38,386 bases of DNA from an uncultured Bacillus sp. (GCF_946478885.1 NZ_CAMLDX010000026.1:1-38386), one strand, 5' to 3'; shown: positions 19,009 through 27,512, numbered from the stretch's first letter. Translations and numbers: made by a program. Notes: generated from the sequence alone by a model not told the origin.

Positions 19009-19467
19009 ACTAACACTCTCTTTCCCTTATAAATCTATAGAATCATTATGACAGGTTCTTCCATTTTGAAAAAGCTGTAGCCCATGCTGTCAGCAGTCCT
19101 CCTCAGGCATACATTCAACCGGACGACTCATACAGAGCACAACCGGTGCCGTATTCTCCGCTGGATTTTACCGATCAACACTACGTTTGACAGTCTTTTG
19201 AAAAAGAAGAAGAGAAAACCTATCCCATTTACTATGAAAACTGTTCATAGTAAAATATGTTGACTTTTCGCTAGAATATATTATACCTCAAACGGAACAA
19301 TTGTAACGCTTGAATCATGAAAAAATGATTGGTTTTTATGATTTTTATAAAAGGACTGGTATATTTCAGCCATTTCTCGGCCATACTACTAATGACCAAT
19401 CTCAATTTTTCTTTAAGCAAACAGCAGGGGTTTCAAAATCAATATGGGTCTTTCACGCACCCTATAC
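19009..19467. other. Intergenic, one coding-like fragment
   Basis: Holds the yeeN promoter region. On the plus strand 19041-19190 is open for 49 codons with a protein-like composition (contains QAYIQPDDSYRAQPVPYSPL) but no usable start codon or ribosome binding site, so it may be a gene remnant. A longer frame at 19310-19552 has no site and overlaps the phaC terminator; I do not count it as a gene. Confidence 0.3.
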
Positions 19468-19501
19468 AAAAAGAGCACTGCATCCTTTTGCAGCACTCTT
19501 T
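19468..19501 (-). terminator. Intrinsic terminator of phaC
   Basis: On the minus strand AGAGTGCTGCA and TGCAGTGCTCT pair (two G-U) around 6 nt and are followed by TTTTTG, 16 nt after the phaC stop. Confidence 0.8.
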
Positions 19502-19517
19502 GAATTTGAACCTCTGC

Positions 19518-20609
19518 TCAGTTTGAACGTTCAGCAAGCCAATCACCAATAGTCGGATATGTAATCTTATTGGCTTTACTGCCAAATACAATCGAGGTAT
19601 GACCGACTGGAAGGTTTATATACGTTTTATCATTGCTGGAGATAGCATCCATTAACGCTTCAACCATATGGGGCTGAGCAATAATGTCTGTCTTCCCAGA
19701 TAAATTAAGGACATTTGCCGTAATATTTTTCAAATCCACCTTATGACCACGAACAACAAGCTCTCCTTTAATCAATTTATTTCTCTGATAAAAGTCTCTA
19801 ATCCATTGGCGGTAAGCTTCGCCCGGAAAAGGAATCCCATCATTTAACCATTTTTGAAGCAGCTTCCAGCTCTTAAGGAATTTATCATTATCAGAACGAT
19901 CAATCAGACTGATATAAGGGCCATAAAAATTTGACATTGGTTTGATTAATTTGTTTCCAAAGTCAATCATTTCCGGAGGAATAAGTCCGAGAATATCGAC
20001 AATTTGATCAACGTCAAAATACTTTTCATTCAGCATTTCACCATAAAGCCCTGTATCCTCGAAATCAAAAGGCGATGTCATAAAAATAAGGTTCTTAATT
20101 GGCAGTTCATCGTAAAGGGCAGCAAAGATCGATGTAATGGTTCCTCCCATACAATACCCAAGAATGGACAGTTCCTTAGCTCCTGATTTTGCCAATACTT
20201 TACTGACAGCACGCGGGAGATAATCGATAATATAATCATCCAGCTTCATATTTCTATCTTCATAGCCAGGTGTACCCCATTCTACAAGATATACATCAAA
20301 GCCGCGGTTTACTAAGTATTCTACTAAACTTGATCCTTTAGTTAAATCCATAATATAGGGTTTGTTAATTAGTGCATAAACCAATAATAGCGGAACACTG
20401 TGCTGCTTCGGCTGATCGGATATATAGCGATACAGCTTTGTCTTATTTTTTGTCCAAATCACTTCCTTTGGAGTAGGTCCTACCTCAGGCTGTGCCTCTG
20501 TTGTTAACACCTGTGTTGCCCTTACAAATCTCTTATAGAGTTGCTGAAATTCTTCCGGCATATACTCAGAAAGTTTTTCGAACTCTTCTTTTGTATCTAA
20601 AATGTTAAT
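19518..20609 (-). CDS. phaC: PHA synthase catalytic subunit PhaC, class IV
   Basis: Polymerises (R)-3-hydroxybutyryl-CoA into polyester on the granule surface, together with PhaR. The lipase-like box GYCMGG holds the catalytic cysteine (C153 in the long form); the aspartate is in SGKTDIIAQP and the histidine in PVGHTS. The first ATG, at 20561, gives 347 residues but has no ribosome binding site, and homology to other Bacillus PhaC proteins (about 360 residues) continues upstream. An in-frame TGA at 20616-20618 limits the extension, and no ATG, GTG or TTG lies between. AAGGAG at 20620-20625 is 10 nt before an ATT at 20609, which would give 363 residues; I take this as the probable start, with a 1-nt deletion as the alternative. 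It follows phaB after a terminator-like hairpin. Confidence 0.9.
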   Translation of the reverse strand: MNILDTKEEFEKLSEYMPEEFQQLYKRFVRATQVLTTEAQPEVGPTPKEVIWTKNKTKLYRYISDQPKQHSVPLLLVYALINKPYIMDLTKGSSLVEYLVNRGFDVYLVEWGTPGYEDRNMKLDDYIIDYLPRAVSKVLAKSGAKELSILGYCMGGTITSIFAALYDELPIKNLIFMTSPFDFEDTGLYGEMLNEKYFDVDQIVDILGLIPPEMIDFGNKLIKPMSNFYGPYISLIDRSDNDKFLKSWKLLQKWLNDGIPFPGEAYRQWIRDFYQRNKLIKGELVVRGHKVDLKNITANVLNLSGKTDIIAQPHMVEALMDAISSNDKTYINLPVGHTSIVFGSKANKITYPTIGDWLAERSN

Positions 20610-20653
20610 GACTGCTCATCTCCTTACAACATTCTGTCAAGTAAATATTTATT

Positions 20654-20711
20654 AAAAACAGCCCTTGATGCACGAGTCCATTTCATTGTTCGGCAGCATG
20701 CACCAAAGGCT
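20654..20711 (-). terminator. Terminator-like hairpin between phaB and phaC
   Basis: On the minus strand AGCCTTTGGTGCA pairs with TGCATCAAGGGCT (13 bp including G-U pairs) around a 26-nt loop, followed by GTTTTTAATAAAT. It lies 52 nt after the phaB stop and 45 nt before the proposed phaC start, so it should attenuate phaC relative to phaB. Confidence 0.7.
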
Positions 20712-20762
20712 ATAAAGGGGGCTGAAGTTTCTTATAGATTTCTTGCAGAAACCGCTTCTATG

Positions 20763-21509
20763 CTACATGTAGATTCCGCCGTTAATATTTAATTCCTGAC
20801 CCGTAATATAGTCACCGTCTTTGCATAGATATACAACACCCTTTGCAATTTCTTCCGGTGTACCCAGGCGTCTTTGCGGAACCTTTGCAACGATTTTTCC
20901 CAGTACATTTTCCGGAATTGCTTGAACCATTTCCGTTCCGATGTACCCTGGGCAAATGGCGTTCACAGTAACATTTGTTTTCGCAGCTAATTCAAGCGCT
21001 AATGATTTTGTGAAGCCAAGTAATCCTGCTTTTGCTGCGGAATAGTTTGTTTGTCCAAAACCGCCAAATTGGCCGATTATAGAAGAGATATTAATGATGC
21101 GGCCGGATTCTGATGCAATCAGATGATCAAGAGCCGGAGATGTAGTATTGTATACGCTGTTTAAGTTCACATCGATAACCTTTCTCCAATCCTCTTCACT
21201 CATTCTCTTGAATGTTGTATCACGAGTGATACCTGCATTATTTACCAGAATATCTAATTGGCCGAAATGGTCAACCGCTGCCTGAACTAATCGTGCGGCA
21301 TCTTCACTTTTCGAAACGTCAGCTTGTACAGCATATGCTTCTCCGCCGATTCCCTGGATTTCAGCTACCATTTTATCGGCTGCATCACTGCGGCTGTTAT
21401 AGTTGATGACTACCTTTGCTCCATTTTTTGCTAACTCCAATGCAATTGCTGATCCGATTCCTCTGCTTCCGCCTGTTACGATTGCTACTTTATTATTTAA
21501 TTCTGTCAT
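20763..21509 (-). CDS. phaB: Acetoacetyl-CoA reductase PhaB
   Basis: A 248-residue short-chain dehydrogenase reducing acetoacetyl-CoA to (R)-3-hydroxybutyryl-CoA. The cofactor motif GGSRGIG is at residues 13-19, NNAG near 90, the catalytic Ser in INISSIIG, and Tyr/Lys in YSAAKAG. The PhaB call over FabG rests on its place between phaR and phaC. About 50 nt separates it from phaR, so phaR-phaB is surely one transcript. PHB synthesis takes place in the cytoplasm next to the granule. Confidence 0.92.
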   Translation of the reverse strand: MTELNNKVAIVTGGSRGIGSAIALELAKNGAKVVINYNSRSDAADKMVAEIQGIGGEAYAVQADVSKSEDAARLVQAAVDHFGQLDILVNNAGITRDTTFKRMSEEDWRKVIDVNLNSVYNTTSPALDHLIASESGRIINISSIIGQFGGFGQTNYSAAKAGLLGFTKSLALELAAKTNVTVNAICPGYIGTEMVQAIPENVLGKIVAKVPQRRLGTPEEIAKGVVYLCKDGDYITGQELNINGGIYM

Positions 21510-21562
21510 TCCATGTCCACTCCATTTCTCTTTATATTTTTATATAGTTATTTTCTTTAGTA

Positions 21563-22054
21563 TTATTTTGATTGTGAAACCTTCTCTGTTTTTTGATTTG
21601 CATTCTGTGTTTTTGGGCTCGCGTTTTGTACTTTTTCAGCAGTCTGCTTCGTGTTTTGCTCTGCTTGTGCCGTTAAAAGGGAAATCACTTGATTCAGCTT
21701 ATCGTCCAAACCTTTGATTTCTTTTTTCACATTACCCAGTTCATGCTGGAACTCTTCCGGTGAGACTTGTGTACCCTTTGAATCTTCGAGCAATACTTCA
21801 AGATCATCCACTTTGGCATCGACATTAACAATTAAAGATGAAATACTGGCTAAATCACCGCGAGTCGGCACATTCACCTGCTCCAAATAACGTTCCGTGA
21901 CCTCATTGATCATTTTTTTAAACAGAAGATTCATCTCCAGGATTTGCCCAACCCCCTGAGAAGGAAAGTCTTCTTTGATTTTTTCGTCAAAAAGGTTACT
22001 TGACTGATTATAGAAATCCTTCCACATTTCATACAAATTATTATTGGCAGCCAT
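21563..22054 (-). CDS. phaR: PHA synthase subunit PhaR, class IV
   Basis: A 163-residue protein required by class IV PhaC for activity. The family block ERYLEQVNVPTRGDLASISS, followed by LIVNVDAKVDDLE, is the clearest signature and sits in the middle; the C-terminal half is coiled coil (KKEIKGLDDKLNQVISLL) and the last 30 residues are a Gln/Lys/Asn-rich tail. GGAGGAG precedes the ATG by 5-6 nt. The order phaR-phaB-phaC is that of B. megaterium and B. cereus, but the phaP and phaQ genes normally on the other side are not in this window. Confidence 0.93.
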   Translation of the reverse strand: MAANNNLYEMWKDFYNQSSNLFDEKIKEDFPSQGVGQILEMNLLFKKMINEVTERYLEQVNVPTRGDLASISSLIVNVDAKVDDLEVLLEDSKGTQVSPEEFQHELGNVKKEIKGLDDKLNQVISLLTAQAEQNTKQTAEKVQNASPKTQNANQKTEKVSQSK

Positions 22055-22347
22055 TATTTCTCCTCCATCTTCTTTTTAGCAATCACTATCATACTAGTTT
22101 TCTGATAAAATTAATAGGTTAAAAATTTAAAATTTTCGTAAAATTTTCTTCATTTTTTGACATTTTTCATCCCATCTAAACATGCACACGCTTAAGAAAG
22201 GGAGGGGACAAAACGGAAGATGACACTTCAACATTCTATCCTAATCTCTTCGTCTGCGTAATTTGCACTCACAGACCCGGAGCTGATCATCAGCAGGAGA
22301 TGGGGAAAGCTCACCGTGATTGATGGAAGTTTTCCTTTATGTCACAT
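22055..22347. other. Intergenic between phaA and phaR, no gene seen
   Basis: Contains the phaR promoter region; TATGAT at about 22090 on the minus strand is a possible -10, without a good -35. A ribosome-binding-like GGGAGGGG on the plus strand leads only to a 13-codon frame. No gene called. Confidence 0.4.
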
Positions 22348-22375
22348 ACAAACGGGCTTCTCATTTCGGAAGCCC
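22348..22375 (-). terminator. Terminator of phaA
   Basis: GGGCTTC and GAAGCCC form a 7-bp stem around 8 nt, followed on the minus strand by GTTTGT, 24 nt after the phaA stop. Weak U tract, so some readthrough into phaR is conceivable. Confidence 0.65.
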
Positions 22376-22398
22376 AATTTGTTAGTTTCAATAGTCAA

Positions 22399-23586
22399 TT
22401 AGGCTTTTTCGACAATTGTCGCTACACCCATGCCTCCACCGACACATAAAGTAGCAAGACCATATTGAACATCACGTTTTTGCATTTCATGAACTAAGGT
22501 TACTAAAATTCTCGTACCGCTCATGCCAATAGGATGACCGAGTGCAATCGCGCCACCGTTTACGTTCAGAATATCCTTATTGAAATGTAGTTCACGATCA
22601 ACGGCGATAGATTGAGCTGCAAATGCTTCATTTGCTTCAATGAGATTGATATCTTCTAAAGATAGGGCGGCTTTTTCAAGTGCTTTTTTCACAGCAGGAA
22701 CCGGTCCAATACCCATGATGCTTGGATCTACACCTGCTGTTGCATTGGCCTTGATCACGGCTAATGGTTTAATTCCTAATTCATCTGCTTTCTTACGGCT
22801 CATTACCACTACTGCAGCAGCTCCGTCATTAATTCCGGATGCGTTACCGGCAGTCACTGTACCGTCTTTTTTGAAGGCAGGGCGTAACTTCGCTAAATCA
22901 GCTGCAGTTGTATTGAAACGAGGGAATTCGTCTTGGCTAAATATGGTTACTTGTCCTTTTCTGCCAGGAATTTCGACAGGCACGATTTCATCTACAAAAC
23001 GGCCGGATTCAATAGCAGCTTGCGCTTTTTGTTGGCTCCTTGCAGAAAATTCATCTTGCTCTTCGCGGGAAATTTCATACTTTTCTGCCAAATTTTCCGC
23101 TGTCATTCCCATATGATAATCATTCACTGCACAAGTTAAACCATCATAAATCATAGAATCAACAATCTGCTGGTTTCCCATTTTAAAGCCATCGCGTGCA
23201 TTTTTTAATATATACGGAGCACCGCTCATGCTTTCCATGCCTCCTGCAACGATGATATCCGCATCCCCTGTCAGGATAGCCTGTGTCGCTAAATGAACAG
23301 CTCTTAAACCGGATCCGCATAGTTTATTAATTGTCATGGAAGATACTTCCTGTGGGATTCCAGCAGCAAGTGCTGCTTGTCTTGCTGGGTTTTGTCCAAG
23401 ACCGGCCTGTAAAACATTCCCCATAATCACTTCATCGACTTGTTCTGCTTTTACTCTGGCTCTATTTAAAGCTTCTTTTATAACAAGCGCCCCTAACTGA
23501 GTAGCTGATACTTTTTTCAGACCTCCTAAAAATGCCCCAAGCGGTGTTCTAACTGCGCTCGCAATTACGATTTGATTTTGTGTCAC
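22399..23586 (-). CDS. phaA: Acetyl-CoA acetyltransferase (beta-ketothiolase)
   Basis: A 395-residue biosynthetic-type thiolase condensing two acetyl-CoA into acetoacetyl-CoA. The acyl-carrying cysteine is C90 in [23 protein letters not shown] and CVGGGMG carry the remaining catalytic residues. It sits immediately upstream of phaR-phaB-phaC in the same direction, so it probably feeds PHB synthesis, although a mevalonate or fatty-acid role cannot be excluded. The hairpin at 22348 suggests it is transcribed mostly on its own. In B. megaterium and B. cereus the thiolase is, as far as I recall, not part of the pha cluster. Confidence 0.92.
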   Translation of the reverse strand: MTQNQIVIASAVRTPLGAFLGGLKKVSATQLGALVIKEALNRARVKAEQVDEVIMGNVLQAGLGQNPARQAALAAGIPQEVSSMTINKLCGSGLRAVHLATQAILTGDADIIVAGGMESMSGAPYILKNARDGFKMGNQQIVDSMIYDGLTCAVNDYHMGMTAENLAEKYEISREEQDEFSARSQQKAQAAIESGRFVDEIVPVEIPGRKGQVTIFSQDEFPRFNTTAADLAKLRPAFKKDGTVTAGNASGINDGAAAVVVMSRKKADELGIKPLAVIKANATAGVDPSIMGIGPVPAVKKALEKAALSLEDINLIEANEAFAAQSIAVDRELHFNKDILNVNGGAIALGHPIGMSGTRILVTLVHEMQKRDVQYGLATLCVGGGMGVATIVEKA

Positions 23587-23945
23587 TGTCCCTACCTCCG
23601 GAATATTGTGTTTTATCTAAATTTTCTATCAACATTCTCATCATACAACAAAAAAGTTCGGAAAACTTCAAAAATTTATCGACAATTCCCGACTGTATGA
23701 ATTAGGGATTTCTTGTATTTTGTTGAAATATGGAAAATTTTACTGAAGATGGAATAAAAAACAGATAAATGTATGACAAAAGCGCGGCGTGAAACTGTCG
23801 CATAACCATAATGACAGTGGTATAGCACCGGTAAAGGCATCTAAGGAGGGGGAAACTGGATTTGTATGTTTGGCATTGATGTCCCATATGTAGAGGATTA
23901 GTACGTTATCTGAGGGAGGATTCCCGGCAAAGCACAAGGATTTTT
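23587..23945. other. Intergenic upstream of phaA, no gene seen
   Basis: Contains the phaA promoter region near 23590-23700. On the plus strand AAGGAGGGGG at about 23843-23852 precedes only an 11-codon frame. Nothing else could be supported on either strand. Confidence 0.4.
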
Positions 23946-24006
23946 CAAAAAAAAAGCGATATATTCCCGCTAAACATTTAGCTTACAGGGAAATATATCG
24001 CCTTTT
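23946..24006 (-). terminator. Long intrinsic terminator of serA
   Basis: On the minus strand GCGATATATT and AATATATCGC close a long stem that also contains AGCTAAA/TTTAGC, followed by TTTTTTTTG. It begins about 10 nt after the serA stop. Confidence 0.9.
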
Positions 24007-24016
24007 CCAAAGTTCC

Positions 24017-25192
24017 TCAGATAATCCGAACTGTCACGATTCCTTCAATTTTCTTGATATTTTCTTCTAAAGAAAGTGTAACGTCGCCGTTAATCTTGTT
24101 ATCAATGTCAATCATTGTATAAGCATAATCTCCACGGCCTCTGTTAACCATATCTTCAATGTTCAGGTCATAATTGGACAATGCCTGAATGATTTGTCCA
24201 ACCATGTTTGGTACATTTTTATGGAAAACCGTTACACGACGTCTTCCTGTGAACGGAAGGTATGCCTCAGGGAAATTCACAGAGTTTTTGATATTCCCAG
24301 TTTCAAGATAAATTTTTACCTGACGGGCTGCCATGATGGCACAGTTTTCTTCAGATTCTTTTGTACTAGCTCCAAGGTGCGGAATGGCTACACAGTTTTT
24401 CATTTTCAGCACAGTTTCATTTGGAAAATCTGTTACATATTTTCCGACCTTTCCGCTCTCAAGTGCTGCTTCCATATCCGGCTCATTCACCAATTCGCCG
24501 CGGGAGAAGTTCAAAATGTGGACGCCGTCCTTCATAATGGCAAATGTATCTTTATTAAACATTCCTTTTGTATCCTTCGTTAAAGGAACATGCACTGTAA
24601 TGTAATCCGCTTTTGTAAATAATTCTTCAAGTGTCATTGCACGTTGAACATTGCGGTATAAATTCCATGCCGTATCCACTGAAATAAATGGATCATATCC
24701 AATTACATCCATATCAAGGTCAAGTGCATCATTTGCAACAAGTGCACCGATTGCTCCTAAGCCGATTACACCTAAAGTTTTCCCTTTAATTTCTTTTCCG
24801 ACAAATTGTTTTTTGCCAGCCTCTACGAGCTTCGGAACTTCATCCCCATTTCCCTCAAGACCTTTAGTCCATAACACACCAGCAAATAAATTACGGGAAG
24901 AAGCCATTAAAGTGGCTAACACTAATTCTTTCACGGCATTTGCATTTGCACCAGGAGTGTTAAATACTACAATACCTTGTTCCGTACATTTGCTTACAGG
25001 AATATTATTCACACCAGCTCCTGCGCGGGCAATCGCTTTAACATTTTGGTCTAATTCCATGTCATGCATATTAAAGCTGCGAAGCATGAAGGCATCAGGC
25101 ACCTCAGCATCGTTATCAATTGTATAGTTCTCATTGTTGAATACATCTAATCCGCATTGGGCAATATTGTTAAGCGTCTTAATGGTGAACAT
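24017..25192 (-). CDS. serA: D-3-phosphoglycerate dehydrogenase, short ACT type
   Basis: A 391-residue NAD-dependent dehydrogenase for the first step of serine synthesis from 3-phosphoglycerate. Visible are the ARAGAGVNNIP block, the NAD motif GLGAIG near residue 144, the catalytic Arg in NFSRGEL, Glu in FPNETV and His in IPHLGAS, and a C-terminal ACT domain from about residue 318 (RVTVFHKNVPNMVGQI) that would sense serine or glycine. This compact form lacks the intervening domain of the B. subtilis enzyme. The ATG at 25192 follows AAAGGAG at a long spacing of about 13 nt. The 5' leader carries a glycine riboswitch and terminator, so expression probably depends on glycine. Confidence 0.9.
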   Translation of the reverse strand: MFTIKTLNNIAQCGLDVFNNENYTIDNDAEVPDAFMLRSFNMHDMELDQNVKAIARAGAGVNNIPVSKCTEQGIVVFNTPGANANAVKELVLATLMASSRNLFAGVLWTKGLEGNGDEVPKLVEAGKKQFVGKEIKGKTLGVIGLGAIGALVANDALDLDMDVIGYDPFISVDTAWNLYRNVQRAMTLEELFTKADYITVHVPLTKDTKGMFNKDTFAIMKDGVHILNFSRGELVNEPDMEAALESGKVGKYVTDFPNETVLKMKNCVAIPHLGASTKESEENCAIMAARQVKIYLETGNIKNSVNFPEAYLPFTGRRRVTVFHKNVPNMVGQIIQALSNYDLNIEDMVNRGRGDYAYTMIDIDNKINGDVTLSLEENIKKIEGIVTVRII

Positions 25193-25331
25193 TTCGATTC
25201 ATTCTCTCCTTTGTCATCTAACAATTTATATTAATTTTAGTTGCTATCCTACTAAAGTTCCTGCAGACACCATGCTAAGGCTTGACAAGCAATCTTTCTA
25301 TCTTACAGAAACTATTCATGATGAGAGATTT

Positions 25332-25359
25332 AAAAAAGAGATTGGAATCTACCAACCTC
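25332..25359 (-). terminator. Riboswitch expression-platform terminator
   Basis: On the minus strand GAGGTTGG and CCAATCTC pair (one G-U) around 6 nt, followed by TTTTTTAAA. It lies 36 nt after the glycine aptamer and 140 nt before serA, so it can stop serA transcription. Confidence 0.8.
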
Positions 25360-25395
25360 GTAAACATCAGAATAACAAAATAACTATTCGTTACC

Positions 25396-25461
25396 CTTCT
25401 GTCCTTTTGCCTGAGATTGTGAACCCTTCGGCGATGCCTTTTATCGCATTCTCTCCAGAAG
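25396..25461 (-). promoter_or_regulatory. Glycine riboswitch aptamer in the serA leader
   Basis: The minus strand shows the gcvT-motif signature: P1 arms CTTCTG and CAGAAG, the P2 strand GGAGAG, a P3 hairpin GCGAT/ATCGC, the conserved CCGAAGG and the diagnostic CTCAGGCAAAAGGACAG. Only one full aptamer is visible; sequence before P1 could form the partial partner seen in single-aptamer types. A possible promoter (TTGATA-N17-TAAATG) lies about 60 nt upstream. The class is known to bind glycine and usually turns on gcvT or transporter genes. Here the next gene is serA, where switching off by glycine would make more sense; the polarity is not readable by eye. Confidence 0.85.
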
Positions 25462-25652
25462 CCGCTCCTGTTATAGTGTTCCCACAACAATCAAAGCCTG
25501 CTCATCATTTAGCTATAAATTTTACAATTATCAAAACCATTTCATTTTCATGAATTGTTTTAAAAATTCACCGCAATAGTTGTTTGAATTATAAATCAAA
25601 ATAAATAACATATCAAGGGGGAGAAATATTACTTTAACGCGGCCTGCAGCTA

Positions 25653-25667
25653 TTGAAATCGCTTACA
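25653..25667 (+). promoter_or_regulatory. cre-like site (CcpA)
   Basis: TTGAAATCGCTTACA fits the B. subtilis cre consensus WTGNAANCGNWNNCW at every defined position. It lies between the divergent serA and cortex hydrolase genes, about 90 bp upstream of the serA riboswitch promoter candidate, so carbon catabolite control of one of them is possible. One site matching a degenerate consensus can arise by chance. Confidence 0.45.
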
Positions 25668-25878
25668 ACATTGATATGTCAACGATTTGGAAATCACGAA
25701 CATTTTTTTATTTTTTTTGTTTTTTATTCGGATAAAGGCGAGATTGGACTTTTTTAAAGAGAAATAGCGTTGTGCATTGCTTGTATTCCAGTATACAAAA
25801 AAGTATGCGGTTCAGCGGTTAACACAACGATATTTCCGACATATAGTACAGTATTGAGGAAAGCTGGAGGTGGGATGA

Positions 25879-27291
25879 TTGATTATCCATGTTGTCCAAA
25901 GAGGAGAAAATCTGTGGCAGATTGCCGAACGTTATAAAGTGAATGTGAATCGCCTTATTCGATTAAATGAACTACCCGATCCAAATCGCCTGCCAATCGG
26001 TCTGGCATTAATTGTTCCGACACCAGGCCAGCTTCATATCGTCCAAAGCGGTGAAACATTATGGTCGATCTCTCGTCGTTATGGGGTTTCCATTCAATCG
26101 CTCATCCATGCGAACCAACTTTCAAATCCAGACCTTCTATATCCCGGAATCAAGCTGCACATTCCCCCTCTGATCCACGAGATTCAGCAAGGAGAAACCC
26201 TATGGCAACTGGCTGCCCTGTACGGAACAACTGTTCAAGCGATTGTTCAGGAAAATCAAATTCAACATCCTGATTTGCTTTATCCCGGAACAAGAATTTC
26301 CATTCCACGGCTCAAAAAAATTGAAGTCAATGCCTATACGTACCAATCTGACGATGAAGGAGCCCAATCAATCCGCGAAATCGGCAACCTGTTGACCTAT
26401 TTAAGTCCATTCGCTTACCTTATCAAGGAGGATGGTTCATTGGACTCCATTGCAGATACAGCTATGATTCAGGCATCTATCGCAGAAAAAGTCATCCCGA
26501 TGATGTCTATTACAAACTTTACATCCACGGCGGCCGGCTCCAATTTGGCACATGTCATCCTATCGGATAGGGAGATGCGCCAGCGGGTACTGAATCATGT
26601 ATTGCTTATCATGGAGCAAAAAGGATACCGGGGTTTGAACATTGACTTTGAAAATGTCCTCCCCGCAGACCGCGAAAACTATAACGAGTTCCTGCAGCTT
26701 GCTGTAGATACCCTTCATTCGAGAGGGTACTTTGTTTCAACCGCAGTTGCCCCCAAAACCAGTGCCACTCAGCAGGGGCTGCTTTATGAAGCGCATGACT
26801 ATGCCGCTCACGGCAGAATTGTTGATTTTGTTGTGTTAATGACATATGAGTGGGGATATCGTCTCGGACCTCCGCAAGCCATTTCACCGATTAATCAAAT
26901 GAGACGCGTCGTAGAATATGCTCTTTCTGTTATGCCACCGGAAAAGATTTTCCTCGGCTTTCAAATATATGCACGGGATTGGCGTCTCCCGCATGTACAG
27001 GGTCAAGAGGCTGAAACCTTCAGTCCACAGGAAGCCGTCCGCCGCGCTGTCAAGTATGGGGCTACCATTCAATATGATGCCGTAACCCAATCGCCATTTT
27101 TCCGCTACTATGACGAACAGGGCCATGCCCATGAGGTGTGGTTCGAGGATGCCAGAAGTGCGCAGGCCAAGTTTGATATGGTAAAGCAATACAATCTCCG
27201 CGGCATCAGCTACTGGGCTCTCGGTTATCCATTCCCACAAAATTGGGCTCTGCTGCAGGATTATTTTACTATCAAAAAATTACTTTTGTAA
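25879..27291 (+). CDS. yaaH: LysM-GH18 spore cortex hydrolase, YaaH/SleL family
   Basis: A 470-residue protein with three LysM repeats (residues about 2-48, 51-96 and 98-144; each with a RGENLWQ/SGETLWS/QGETLWQ start and an IP end) and a GH18 catalytic domain from about 150, with the acid in LNIDFEN. It matches B. subtilis YaaH and B. cereus-group SleL, which cut peptidoglycan fragments during spore germination, but has one LysM more than YaaH. No signal peptide is seen, as in the family; it reaches the spore from the mother cell. The start is a TTG at 25879, with GGAGGTG about 6 nt upstream. Expected to be under sporulation sigma E. Confidence 0.92.
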   Translation: MIIHVVQRGENLWQIAERYKVNVNRLIRLNELPDPNRLPIGLALIVPTPGQLHIVQSGETLWSISRRYGVSIQSLIHANQLSNPDLLYPGIKLHIPPLIHEIQQGETLWQLAALYGTTVQAIVQENQIQHPDLLYPGTRISIPRLKKIEVNAYTYQSDDEGAQSIREIGNLLTYLSPFAYLIKEDGSLDSIADTAMIQASIAEKVIPMMSITNFTSTAAGSNLAHVILSDREMRQRVLNHVLLIMEQKGYRGLNIDFENVLPADRENYNEFLQLAVDTLHSRGYFVSTAVAPKTSATQQGLLYEAHDYAAHGRIVDFVVLMTYEWGYRLGPPQAISPINQMRRVVEYALSVMPPEKIFLGFQIYARDWRLPHVQGQEAETFSPQEAVRRAVKYGATIQYDAVTQSPFFRYYDEQGHAHEVWFEDARSAQAKFDMVKQYNLRGISYWALGYPFPQNWALLQDYFTIKKLLL

Positions 27292-27488
27292 TATATTAAC
27301 AGATCCATATCCGATATCTATTACTATTTGTATGGCTGTTCGTGCGACTTCCCTCTGCGGTTCAGCCATTGATACATAATCATGAAAATGTCGCCTCGAA
27401 TTTATTAATGGTTATTTATTCGAATATTCAGATTATATATACATTTCGCTGTTATACATAACATTCTTCCTGCAGAAGTCGAAAAAGG

Positions 27489-27512
27489 AAAAGTTCCACG
27501 TGAAACTTTTTT
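27489..27512 (+). terminator. Terminator after the cortex hydrolase gene
   Basis: AAAAGTT and AACTTTT close a compact palindrome that ends in TTTTTT. It is 200 nt after the stop codon and coincides with the parS-like site, so either reading (or both) may hold. Confidence 0.5.
27492..27507. promoter_or_regulatory. parS-like Spo0J/ParB binding site
   Basis: AGTTCCACGTGAAACT matches the Bacillus parS consensus TGTTNCACGTGAAACA at 14 of 16 positions; only the outermost base on each side differs, and those differences keep the palindrome. parS sites nucleate ParB (Spo0J) spreading and SMC loading, mostly in the origin-proximal part of the chromosome. Seen directly as sequence; binding is inferred. 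Confidence 0.6.

Noticed and set aside
19310..19552. 80-codon plus frame near the phaC end
   Set aside because: No ribosome binding site, overlaps the phaC terminator and 3' end on the other strand.
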